From contig CAYZKY010000003.1 in the NCBI GenBank assembly GCA_964478815.1, positions 1 through 64,000 on the forward strand: 64,000 nucleotides of DNA. The letters run 5' to 3'. The DNA comes from DASVNK01 sp964478815. GTDB taxonomy: Bacteria > Verrucomicrobiota > Verrucomicrobiia > Limisphaerales > SXQI01. Of the stretch, positions 28,635 to 38,300 are shown piece by piece (position 1 is the first letter of the stretch; the number at the start of each line of letters is the position of its first letter). The position numbers and the translations under genes are program-made. Below the pieces are notes generated by a model. That model saw only the letters and a list, made by a program, of their open reading frames with translations, was not told the DNA's origin and did no database searches.

Positions 28635-31600
28635 TCATGGCACTGGCGGAGGTTCCTTCGCGGCGTCGCGCACGCTGCGGGCGAGTTCGATGGCTTGGTC
28701 CAAGGACGGTGCCGTAAGAGCTGGCGGAATTGCCCCTTTTGTTATTTCCAGGACATTCGAATTGGTGACACGAAAGACCGGTATCCGACTCCTCCGATAA
28801 TCATCAAGTAGCTTCCAAGGAGTACCGCCGAACATGACTGCGTCTATCCCGGAGGGCAATGCCGTGTGAACCAACACGATCGTAGGCCGAAAATAGCTTT
28901 GCATATCATACACGAGTCGGTCGATGGTTCCTGTATCTCCCGCGATGGGACAAATCGCGTGTTTGGCGCTGGGCTGCCAGCCAAAAAAATCTCCGCCATG
29001 CGGGGCTAAAAACAATACCTGCTCTCCCTCCCGTTTCTGCCGTGGCCGAAGTTTTCCTCCCACGCCCAGAAAAGCGTAGATAGCCGACTTCAACTCCTGC
29101 GCCTCCGTGTCGGCCAGCCGCCACAGCTCATCGAGCGTCAGATCGTCCAGGAACGCCACGGGAGCCGGGCCCATCAACGCCAGACGGAAGTCATCCAGCT
29201 TCGGCTCGAATACGGATTGGTAACCGAATGACGTGCCCTTGAAGGCCTCGGTCCAGCGTAGGTACGCCTCCGTCGTGTAAATCGATCTTCCTCCGAAAGC
29301 GTGCTTCCAGAGTAGGTCGCCGCCCCGCTCGATCACCTCGGCGAGTGGTTTAAGCCACTTGGGCAGATCCTCCAGTGCGACACGTAGCGCCGGTTCGAAA
29401 ATCTGTCGTGTCTCCGCCGAAAGTTCCTTCCACAGTTCATCGACAACTTTCTCGAGGAACTTGTCGCCCGTCTCGAGAGAGAGCTTACCGAGGGAGAGAA
29501 TTCGAGAAACCGCCGCCAGACCCGCCCCCATGCCCCGGCCCGGCGAACCATAAAGCTGGTGGCGGGAAATCCCAATGGCCAGCAGCAGAGCGCGCCGCAA
29601 GGGCTGCCCCCGCCGCCGCAACATGCTTTCGTAAAAGAGCACCGTCGCGATTTCGTCCTTCAACTGATCCCGCCGCGCCCCTGGCGCTGCCACGCGCCCG
29701 ATGGCTGGAATCACGCTCGACCACGGCGGCGAAAGATCGAGAATCCGGTACCGCTCCGCCAGCGTGCCGGGGTCGATGTCCGACCCGAACCCTTCCAGCT
29801 CGGCGCAAACTTCCTCGATCCAATTCGCGGCGCGCTTTGCGTCCTGAAAACGAGCCTCCTCATCCGGCCCTTGCGCCGCCACCGGCGCGCTCGCAGGCAG
29901 CGTGGGAGGGGTGCTCGGCGAGACAGCACTTCCAAGTGTTCTCGGCTCCGGCACAGGCGCAATGTTGGCAAAATGTTCGAACAATGGCTTCTCTTCGCCC
30001 AAGCCCAGACCGGCTTTCACCTGCGGGATCTTCAGAGTCAGGACAGACAACGGAGCATCCGGCACCAGAATTCCGATTGCCGGAGGGACCGCCGCTTCAC
30101 CGGCGTCCATGGGAACCGATATCCCCGGTTCCGTCGCGGCTGGTGGCGCTGGTTCCGGTGGCACCGGCACGCGATCGCCGAAAGGATCAACTTCCCACCG
30201 CCATTTTTTATGAGGCTCGCCTGCCGAAATGAGGTACGGCTCCAATATGTCGAGATTGAAGTCTTCCACCTGAGCCCGCGGGAAGCTCAGAATAAAGGCG
30301 TTGGGATTATTCAGTATTTTAATTAGATCGCCCAAAGCGTTCTCGAGTAGGTTCCAACTCGGGCCGGAGATCAATTTGCCAATGATTTTTTCTCGCCGCT
30401 TATCGGTTCTATCCACTCCTTCCCCCGAATCCAGCCGTCCCTCCAAGTGTAGCTGAAGGGCATTCCGGCTGATGTCGAGTTGCTCGCTGGCTTCGTTCCA
30501 GCGTCGCGCCGGGTAGTACAAAGTATCTAGGAGGAATCGGCCGAATTGGGGGTCTTGTCGCAACCGCTCGCGCAGCTCGCTCTTCTTCAACACTTCCTCC
30601 ACGGCGAATTGCATGAAGGCTCGCCGTTGAAACCCGCGTAGGTTTCGAATCTCGCCTGGCTCCAGGACGCATTGCCCATCGCCGTTAGTGAAAGCGAGGA
30701 ATCGACGGCGCAGTGCAATCGGGCTGCTGTACGCCCCTTGCAGCAGCACCGTGCAGAGAAAGTCGTAGTCGCGATCCTCGATTGTCCGCACTATTTCAGA
30801 CGGAGTGGTTGGCTCGGGCACTGGCGTAGCAGGAAGCTCAGCGCCAGCCGCCTTTTCTATCTGGAGAATCCGCTGGACGTGCGCCCGCAGTTGACCTGGA
30901 AGGTAATGGATGAAAAGTCGGTCACTGAAAAACGTGAAGTCTCTGCTGTACTGCCCGTGGCGCCCTTGCGCGGTAATCGTCTCGAAATACGCCCGGTCGC
31001 ACAAAAAGCAGAAGAATGCCCGCTCCGTCACGAAGTGCTTCAGATGCGCGATGAGCACTTCCATTTCTTTTTCGAGCTTGTCCACCTTGTCCAGCTCATC
31101 GATCACAAAGATCGGCGCCAGCCCCGCTTGCACCATCCGCTCCACCAGCACCGGCAACATCCGATCCAGCGACTCGACCGAGGTATCCCATGTGAACACC
31201 CGATTGCTATCCCGCGTCGTCTTGCGCGTATTCTTGCTGGTTATGCTCAAGGTCAACGCCGTCCCCAACGCCGTCCCCAGCCCCAACAGGGCGGCCACCA
31301 ACGGATCCTTCCCCTGCACCAGCGCGCCCATTCCCAGCAATCCGCCCGCCAGCACGGTCAACAACGGGTTGAGCAGATCCTTGATTACCGGCCGCAGGCC
31401 AAAGTCCGAGACTTGTTCGAGCACCGAATTTCGCGTTTGCGTGTCGACGCCCGTCAGCTTCCCCGCCACCAATTGGAACGCCTCGATCGCGCTGGCCATC
31501 GCCACCAGCTCCCGCGTGCCCTGGCCCTTCGGCAACTTTTTGGTCCATTCGCCGCGCCCGGCCCTCAGCACCCCCGAATCGAGCGCTCCCACCAGCCGCC

Positions 31601-32222
31601 AATGGTTGCGCAGCGTCGCCAGCTCCGGCGCATGATCGAGCTCCTGCTCCAGGTGCGCCGCCAGCTCCAGCCAATCCTCCTTGCGGTTTCCGTCCGCCGG
31701 AGCCTGCGCTTCCACATGCCGCCGAAACTGCCGCCCCATCTCATCCATCAGCGCCCGGTGCAAACTCTTGGCCAGCACCTTCAGCACCGCCGCGACCGGG
31801 CTATTTTTCGCTTCCACCGATTTTCCGTCAGACCCCGCCTGATCTGCCCCGTCCCCGTCCGTTGGCGTTTCGCTTGTTGTCTCCCCTTTGGCCGCCGCCG
31901 CTTGCCGACGCTCGTCCGTCTCCACCGCGTTAAAAAGATCAGGCCCATGCAGCGGAATGAACATTGGCCACAGCTTCCACTTCTCACCCGAAGTCGCCTC
32001 CATCGCCCGCCGCTGGCTCTCATGCACCGCCCAGCGCACCATCGTGGTCTTGCCCGATCCGCGATGCCCCGCGATCAGGAACGATCGCCCGTTGGTCTCC
32101 TTGTTGGCGTACCGCTCGATCTCCCGCAGCAACGTTTCGTAGGCGTCGGACTTCGCCAGTGTCGGCTGCTGTTTCCAGCTCGCTTCGCTCAGCGGCTCCG
32201 GCGTCTCCTTTAGCGAAATCAT
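28635..32222 (-). CDS. large P-loop ATPase with membrane insertion and unrecognised C-terminal domain, 1195 aa
   Basis: Walker A is GHRGSGKTT (52-60) and Walker B is IFVIDELDKVD (about 372). Between them a hydrophobic stretch (about 281-330, rich in LLGMGAL and AALLGLGTAL) suggests a two-pass membrane hairpin, a layout that recalls KAP-type NTPases. A helical region follows, then a Pro-rich linker (about 690-800), a second helical region, and a C-terminal domain (about 1064-1195, VLFLAPHGGDFFGW and VMFGGTPWKLLDDY) that I do not recognise. The ATG overlaps the end of the small membrane-protein gene by 4 bp and has GGGGA upstream. A membrane-linked stress or defence NTPase is a reasonable guess; the function is unknown. 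Confidence 0.75.
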   Translation of the reverse strand: MISLKETPEPLSEASWKQQPTLAKSDAYETLLREIERYANKETNGRSFLIAGHRGSGKTTMVRWAVHESQRRAMEATSGEKWKLWPMFIPLHGPDLFNAVETDERRQAAAAKGETTSETPTDGDGADQAGSDGKSVEAKNSPVAAVLKVLAKSLHRALMDEMGRQFRRHVEAQAPADGNRKEDWLELAAHLEQELDHAPELATLRNHWRLVGALDSGVLRAGRGEWTKKLPKGQGTRELVAMASAIEAFQLVAGKLTGVDTQTRNSVLEQVSDFGLRPVIKDLLNPLLTVLAGGLLGMGALVQGKDPLVAALLGLGTALGTALTLSITSKNTRKTTRDSNRVFTWDTSVESLDRMLPVLVERMVQAGLAPIFVIDELDKVDKLEKEMEVLIAHLKHFVTERAFFCFLCDRAYFETITAQGRHGQYSRDFTFFSDRLFIHYLPGQLRAHVQRILQIEKAAGAELPATPVPEPTTPSEIVRTIEDRDYDFLCTVLLQGAYSSPIALRRRFLAFTNGDGQCVLEPGEIRNLRGFQRRAFMQFAVEEVLKKSELRERLRQDPQFGRFLLDTLYYPARRWNEASEQLDISRNALQLHLEGRLDSGEGVDRTDKRREKIIGKLISGPSWNLLENALGDLIKILNNPNAFILSFPRAQVEDFNLDILEPYLISAGEPHKKWRWEVDPFGDRVPVPPEPAPPAATEPGISVPMDAGEAAVPPAIGILVPDAPLSVLTLKIPQVKAGLGLGEEKPLFEHFANIAPVPEPRTLGSAVSPSTPPTLPASAPVAAQGPDEEARFQDAKRAANWIEEVCAELEGFGSDIDPGTLAERYRILDLSPPWSSVIPAIGRVAAPGARRDQLKDEIATVLFYESMLRRRGQPLRRALLLAIGISRHQLYGSPGRGMGAGLAAVSRILSLGKLSLETGDKFLEKVVDELWKELSAETRQIFEPALRVALEDLPKWLKPLAEVIERGGDLLWKHAFGGRSIYTTEAYLRWTEAFKGTSFGYQSVFEPKLDDFRLALMGPAPVAFLDDLTLDELWRLADTEAQELKSAIYAFLGVGGKLRPRQKREGEQVLFLAPHGGDFFGWQPSAKHAICPIAGDTGTIDRLVYDMQSYFRPTIVLVHTALPSGIDAVMFGGTPWKLLDDYRRSRIPVFRVTNSNVLEITKGAIPPALTAPSLDQAIELARSVRDAAKEPPPVP

Positions 32223-32734
32223 TTGGTCCCCTGCGGCTCTTCCTTCGCTTTCGGCGGCACGTTCGAAACCACGGTCGCCGGCTTCGCTGGTTTCTCCGCT
32301 GCGTTGCCTTCATTCAAGAATGCCGCGCCCAGCGTGCCGAGCTGCGACACCGCCGCCAGCAAGATGACGCCCAGCAAAACCATGGCCACGAGGAGCACCA
32401 TCGAGCGCGAGATCGACCACCCGCTCACCCCGCCACCCAAGCCGCCCCAATGCACCTCGAACTGCGGCGCTCCTTCCGTCCGCACCGCCTCCTCCAGCTT
32501 CGTCCCCAGTTTGCGTCCCAGCGAGACCACGGCCATTAACGCGGCCACCACGCCCGCGATTCCCAGCACCCCCACCGCCCCCTTCAGCCACGATAGCTCC
32601 CCTTGCCACACCGCCCCGACGATCATGGCGATCCCCAGCAAAACGGTCACCAGCAGCAACGTCCCCAACACCTCCGTCACCTCGCCCTTCGACGCCGGCG
32701 GCCCGCTCGAACCCGGTTCTTCAGATGCATTCAT
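32219..32734 (-). CDS. small membrane protein coupled to the large ATPase
   Basis: 171 aa from the ATG at 32734, chosen because GGAGG lies six bases upstream. Three hydrophobic segments are visible: about 22-41 (LGTLLLVTVLLGIAMIVGAV), about 49-70 (GAVGVLGIAGVVAALMAVV) and about 110-135 (MVLLVAMVLLGVILLAAV). The tail is Lys/Glu/Pro-rich. No known family is recognised. Its stop overlaps the ATPase start (ATGA), and the ATPase has its own membrane hairpin, so the two may form one inner-membrane complex. Confidence 0.7.
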   Translation of the reverse strand: MNASEEPGSSGPPASKGEVTEVLGTLLLVTVLLGIAMIVGAVWQGELSWLKGAVGVLGIAGVVAALMAVVSLGRKLGTKLEEAVRTEGAPQFEVHWGGLGGGVSGWSISRSMVLLVAMVLLGVILLAAVSQLGTLGAAFLNEGNAAEKPAKPATVVSNVPPKAKEEPQGTK

Positions 32735-32844
32735 GGTCAACCTCCCGAACCTCCAACTCTTGCGGGCAGCCTATCCCCCGCCCCATTTGCCGCACAAGCC
32801 AAACCACCAGCGCCCTTGAGCCACGGACGCACCGTTGAGCCCAA

Positions 32845-34338
32845 TCAAGAGAGCAGAATCTTGACGGCTCTGAGGAAGGACGGGACGGCGGTCACGAGGA
32901 ATCCGAGGCCGTTCAGGGCGAGGCCGACGACGGCGGCGCGCCAGCCGCGACCGGCGAGGTGGAAGCCGAACGCGTCCTGCAGAGCAAGAGCACCGCAGAT
33001 CAAGCCGATGAACCAAATGATGCCCGCGAAGGGCAGCGGGCTAAAGGCGAACCACGCGAGCCAGCCGGCGACCCCGCACCCGATGCTGAGCCACGCCGAA
33101 TAGTTTTCCCGGGCCGGGAATCCGGCAAAGCCCCGCGGTTTCGGGCGGGTGCGCCCGGTGGAGGAGGGCATCCGCTGCAACGGGACAGGCGGCGCGGGGA
33201 GATTCGGCCGCGTATTGGGTGGGAGTGGGATGGGCCTCGCCTGGCCGCTGGTGCGTGGCGGAGCCACGGCCGGACCGATATGCGTTCCGGCGGTGACCGA
33301 CGAGGCGGAGGGAAACGGATCGCGACCGCCGAGGAGCTTGGTGCGCCGACACCAGGGGCATTCGGTCAGGTGGCCGCTGTAGATGTGCTGGTCGTTCGCC
33401 CAACAACTGACGAGCGCTGTCTCGGCTTCCTCGAGTCCCCATTGCCAGGCGGAGGTGTCGGGCCGGGCCGACGGGTGGGAATGCCCGTCTTGAAAGCATC
33501 GGACGAATAGATGTTGCAACGCCGGATAGAGCATTTCGAGCGGAGGCGCGGTCGGTTTGGCGGTGTAGGGGACGCCGGCTCCGGCGGCGTAGGGAAAGTG
33601 GCCGGCGGCGATCCGGGCTTCCAGCGGCGGGGATTCGCCGTGACCGGTGAAGTTGCCGGAGAAAGGATGGGTGCCTTCCATGAGCAACTGGAAGAGCAAG
33701 GTGCTGAGGCCGAACAGATCGTGCTGCACATTGCGGTCGAACTGGCCGAAGGTCTTGCCTTGCAGCTCGGGCGGCGTGAAGTCGGGCTTGCCGACGCGAC
33801 ATCGGTAGACCCGGCCCTTCTCAGCATCCCAGACCTGGAACGAATCCGTATCGACGACCGTGACGAGCGCGGTTTCCGCGACGAGAATATTCGACTCATT
33901 CAGATCGCCGACCACATAGCCGCGCTCGTGCAAGGCGCGGAGCGCGATGACCAGATTCCGGGCGGTGCGGTGAAGATAGAAATGATTGAAGAGCGGACAG
34001 GTCTGGCGGCGCGTCTTGGGATTGAAAAAGTCGATGATCGGGCGCATGCCGCCGACGAAGGGCATGAGGAATCCGACGACCGTCCCGCGGGCGTCGGCCA
34101 CGGTTTCGGATGGCCAGGCGATCGAGGTGTGGTGCTGGGCGGCGGTGGGATCGAGGGGCGGGTTGCGCACCATAGCCTCCACTTTGGCGGCGCGCTCGGG
34201 GGTGGGCTTGTGCCAGACCTTGGCGACTAGGGTGGGATCGGTGGGCACCCGATAGACCAGCGCCTCGCCCCCCTTGCCGAGAAGGGCGGAGTTATCCAGC
34301 GTCAGAATCTCGCCGGTGACTGTGCGTCGCACACGCAT
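32845..34338 (-). CDS. divergent membrane-anchored Ser/Thr kinase (YegI / TerY-P type)
   Basis: 497 aa. The kinase domain (about 12-300) has a glycine loop GKGGEALVYR, Lys40 in VAKVW, a catalytic loop GDLNESN (Asp145, Asn150; the usual HRD is replaced by VGD) and VDTDSF in place of DFG (Asp163). These are features of the kinase in TerY-P/YegI-type kinase-phosphatase-VWA modules. After it come a CPWC zinc-knuckle-like motif (HLTECPWCRR), a Pro-rich linker and two or three C-terminal transmembrane segments (about 420-490). It starts 8 bp after the PP2C-like gene, so the two are co-transcribed. All residues needed for phosphotransfer appear to be kept. Confidence 0.8.
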   Translation of the reverse strand: MRVRRTVTGEILTLDNSALLGKGGEALVYRVPTDPTLVAKVWHKPTPERAAKVEAMVRNPPLDPTAAQHHTSIAWPSETVADARGTVVGFLMPFVGGMRPIIDFFNPKTRRQTCPLFNHFYLHRTARNLVIALRALHERGYVVGDLNESNILVAETALVTVVDTDSFQVWDAEKGRVYRCRVGKPDFTPPELQGKTFGQFDRNVQHDLFGLSTLLFQLLMEGTHPFSGNFTGHGESPPLEARIAAGHFPYAAGAGVPYTAKPTAPPLEMLYPALQHLFVRCFQDGHSHPSARPDTSAWQWGLEEAETALVSCWANDQHIYSGHLTECPWCRRTKLLGGRDPFPSASSVTAGTHIGPAVAPPRTSGQARPIPLPPNTRPNLPAPPVPLQRMPSSTGRTRPKPRGFAGFPARENYSAWLSIGCGVAGWLAWFAFSPLPFAGIIWFIGLICGALALQDAFGFHLAGRGWRAAVVGLALNGLGFLVTAVPSFLRAVKILLS

Positions 34339-34346
34339 GGGCGGGG

Positions 34347-35096
34347 TCAGGGTTTCGCGAGGGTGGCGAGCAGGAGGGTGAGGTCGTCATCCGCGCGCTG
34401 GGCGATGCGTGGGGAGGTCAGAAACTTCTCGAACTGGTGGCGGCGCTCGTCGTCGTTCGGTTCACCCGCCACGAAATGGAAGAGGGGGTCGAAGAATCGC
34501 TCGTGGGGCGTGGCCTCGGGCATTTTGAGCGCCAACATCTGAAGGCCATCGGTAAACATGGCCGCTCGTGAGATGGGACCGGAGACGCTGGCGAATTGCG
34601 CGTGATCGAGCGCGCTCTCAATGGTGAGAAACAGCGTCTCGTTCAGGTACTCGGCAGCCGGAGGCCGGGTCAGCGAACGAAGCCCATTCGACCCGGAGAC
34701 GAGGGCGGCTCCATCGCCGATCTGGAGGGCAGCCGCATGATCCGGGGTGGCGGCAAGGAGCATGAGCGTGCAGGCCAGATCCCGGAGCTCGCACTTCGAA
34801 CGGATCGATTCGGCGGCAAGCGCATCGCGCGCTTGCTGGAACGCGCTTCGCAGGAGGCTTTCCAGGCGGCTCGGCGCAAGCGACCCGGCGGCGGCGGCTT
34901 CGAGGTGCTTCAAGCCGGTTCGCACCGCCAAGCCCGCGCCGACTTCGGCGAGGCGGGCCGAACCCGCGCCATCCGCCACCGCGGCCAGCAGCATCGGCCC
35001 GTTCGCAGAACTCCAGGCCAGCGCGTCCTGGCAAGGGAGATTGGCGCGGGCGTGACTGACGCCCTGGACGGAAACGCCGGTGACACGCCAGTTCAT
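34347..35096 (-). CDS. PP2C-like Ser/Thr phosphatase
   Basis: 249 aa. The N-terminus has the VSVQGVSHARANLPCQDA pattern of this bacterial PP2C branch; metal-binding aspartates lie in VADGAGSA, IGDGAAL, FTDGLQ and ADDDLTLLL. It probably opposes the kinase encoded 8 bp downstream. In TerY-P triads a VWA-domain gene accompanies the pair; none is found here. The 216-bp gap upstream (35097-35312) has no convincing coding frame, although a 24-codon frame ending in a TGA that overlaps this ATG could be a leader or a chance match. No Shine-Dalgarno is obvious. Confidence 0.8.
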   Translation of the reverse strand: MNWRVTGVSVQGVSHARANLPCQDALAWSSANGPMLLAAVADGAGSARLAEVGAGLAVRTGLKHLEAAAAGSLAPSRLESLLRSAFQQARDALAAESIRSKCELRDLACTLMLLAATPDHAAALQIGDGAALVSGSNGLRSLTRPPAAEYLNETLFLTIESALDHAQFASVSGPISRAAMFTDGLQMLALKMPEATPHERFFDPLFHFVAGEPNDDERRHQFEKFLTSPRIAQRADDDLTLLLATLAKP

Positions 35097-35312
35097 ACGA
35101 TCTTCGCGGTTCGGCGCGCCTGGACGCAGGCCATTTCGGTGATCGGTTGGTCGATAAAGGACAGCATGGCGCGGAGCGGATTACCGCAAAGCAACGTTCA
35201 CGGGAAGCAATGTTCATCGGCCAGCAGCGATTTGTCGAATCCAGACCTTCGCACCAGGATGGATCGACCGAAAGACGAACTCCACCGCCGATTCCGCCAC
35301 GGCGCGACCGGC

Positions 35313-38300
35313 TCAGGGCCGGACATTCAAGCGCAGGAAGAGAGCCGGCTGGCCGGGAATGCGGATGCCCCACGTCTCGCGCGAACGGCTCGAATCGATC
35401 GGTTCGCTGCGGAGGAATCCCGCCGGGAACCAAGTGGAGAGGTCCATGGAGGCTTCGCAGGTCAGTGGCGCATCGTCGGCCAGGACGTTCCGGGGGAACG
35501 ACAAGGTCAGCGTTCCATCCAGAAGCACACTTGCTTCAACGGCTCCGAGCCCAGCCGCGGGGTCCGTATCGCTGGTGCCCAACGCGTACTCGACGATGGC
35601 GGGGAAACCATCGGCGTCGCGATCTTCGGCTGGGTCTCCGGCAAAATGGGTGCTATCGGGCGCACCCGGGGCTCCGCCGGAGATGCCGCTGGCCCGCCAG
35701 GCCAAAGGGTTTTCCTGACCCAATTCGGGCCGAGCGAAGACGAGCGTTTGATTGGTGGACGCCAACGGCCAGGAGCCGCCGAAGCTGTAGGCGAAAGATG
35801 CGATCAGATTCGTGCCGGCCATCCACGTCAATTGCTCGCCCGTGCGCGATAGCGCGCCCGCGTAAACGCCCGCGACCGGCACCTCGAGTCCGTAGCGCCG
35901 TTGGAAGCGGAAGAGATCTTCGACCAGCACCAGGCGTTCGCCGGGAGCCACCAGCGTGTCGCGCCGCTCCGGGAACGCAAACCGGATTCCTTCCGTGAAA
36001 CGAACGCCGCGCAAGTTCAGGGCGCGCGGGGACCGATTCGCGATTTCGACGAACTCGCCTCCGCCGCGCTCCAGGTCGTAATTCAATTCCGAGATGACCA
36101 GCTCGCCCGGAGCGATCGCTTCGGAGCCCACCTGGAAGAAGGCTTCGTTCAGAGCCGACCACTCGTTGCCGTCCTTCGTCCGGGCCTTGACGATGGTGTT
36201 CCGCGCCAGAGGCGGCGGCGCATTCGAGGTTTGCGGAGCGTTGGAGCGAAACACCTGCAAATCCAGATCGAAGCTGGTATCCGAGCTGGTCGCGCCGGCT
36301 TGATGCAGTTCCACGGCGACGACATTTCGTCCCGCCACGAGGAGCGAAGCAGGGATGGTGAACGCACTGAAACCCTGACCATCATCGGAGATCGATTCGG
36401 CCAATGTCGATCCGGTGACCACGCCCGCAGGCAGCGCGGACCGAACAGCTTCCCGGCCATTGATGTAGACAATCGCGCCATCGTCGCGCTTCAAGCGAAG
36501 CTCGACCGACGCAATGTTCTGGAGATTCGCCAGATCGAATCGATGCCGGTAATAGGACGAAATCCACTTCGCATTGGCGTCTGGCCCAAATGGAATGACC
36601 GTTGCCTCGTCCCCTTCCCCATAACCAAACTGAGCCGCGCCTTCGCGCCAGGCTGCATCGTTGAAATCGGGGTGCTTCCAATTGGAGGCGGTCCACCCGG
36701 CGGCCCCATTCACGACAGCGCTGCTGCCCAGCCCGGCGGCATCCGTAAACCACCGCCAGCGGGCGCCGGCGGGAATAATCGTCTCGCCCGCCTGGCCGGA
36801 GGAGATGACCGCGGCGCGCGGCGAGGCGGCGCCACCGGGCAATCGCGGATCGCTCCCATCCAATGTGTAATAAAGAGAGCCGCGGCGGGGCGGCGTGAAG
36901 ACGATCTGGAAGCCTTCCTCCACCACGCCGCCCTGGCGGTTCAGAACCGGACGATCCAACGCGGGGTAAAAGCCCGCCGAACGGTAATCGGCGAGCACCT
37001 GCGTGGTGCGGCCCGGCAGCCAGGAGTTGAGCGCGTTGTCGCGGCGGCTGGCCCATTCCGCCGGCGTCAGATAATTCCAGCGGGCGGACTCGGCCAGGAA
37101 GGCCCGCTGGATTTGATCGGTGCGGGCCCGAAGCCGGGCGATATTCCGGCTGGAAGTGAGCGCGCCATCCCCGACCAGCGCCCGGCCGATCCGGTCGGCC
37201 AGCAGCACGCGATAGTCCGGATGTCCCTCTCGAAAGAGCATGGAAAAGATGCTGCCGGGACCATCGCCGCCGGACCGGCCGGGCGCGCCGCGCCCCGTGC
37301 GATTGCCGGCGGCACAATAGTACGGCCCGCAGAACCAGCCGTCCGCATCGTTGAGATAGAACTTGAAGCCGCTGCCTGGAACGTTCGGGCCGACGCAGCG
37401 GTACTCGTCCTCCGCGCCGCCGAACATCCACATGAGCATGAAGTCGACATACTGCGGCACATCGAGCAGGTCCTTGACCTTGGCGTAGTTGCCGCGATCC
37501 CGCTTGATCTGCGCCCACACGCTTCCATCTCCATCGTAAGCCGTCCCGGGCTCGGCCCAGCCGCCGACGTTCCAATTGCCGTTAATCGATTCGTAGTCGT
37601 CCTTCGAGCCACCGAGATAACTCTCGTGCATGGCGGCGCCCCAGCGTTCCCGCAGATGATAAAGGCCCCAGTACGTGCCGTTGAGATACATGTGCACGAA
37701 ACGTCCGTGAGGATTGAGCTGGCCCATCTCGAGCATCGTGTCGTCCACGAAGATGTTCGAGAGATAAAACCCGCGCATTTCCATGTCGTGCGAGCCCGAG
37801 CGCAATTCGAGCTGGTCGAATTCCTGCGCCGGCGCGAGGTCTTGGGGATAATCGTCGAAGAGGGGCCAGCGCAGTTTCTCGGCCCCATGTTCCGCGCGAA
37901 AGTAGAGCCGGAAATTCTTCTTCGCGAAGTCCGTGAATGCGCCGCCGAAATTGCGCACGCCGCAGTCCTCCTGCGTATTGGCCGTGCCATCCGTACGCAG
38001 CCACTCGAACGAGGCTTTGGCCTCGCTCGTGCCGGTCACCCCCGTAGTGGTAACGATCGAAACGGTTGGAACATCCAGCAACCCGGAGCGAACCTGCGGC
38101 CCGTAGGTGGCGTGGCGCGTCACGGTCGTTCGCATGACGGAAGAGGCGATGACATTACTCAGGAACAGGTAAGTGTGCGTATCGACATCGGTCGGTGCCC
38201 AATCCGCCTTGAACGCTGCAGCCCGCAGCACAGTGGTATTCGTGATGGCGATCGGCCCAGTGTACAGAAGGCCGGTTGTGGCGGTAGGCCGGGTGCGATT

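Noticed and set aside
35097..35312. Possible remnant of a VWA (TerY/YegL-like) gene upstream of PP2C
   Set aside because: A 24-codon frame ends in a TGA overlapping the PP2C ATG, but it is interrupted by a stop just upstream and shows no VWA metal-site motif.
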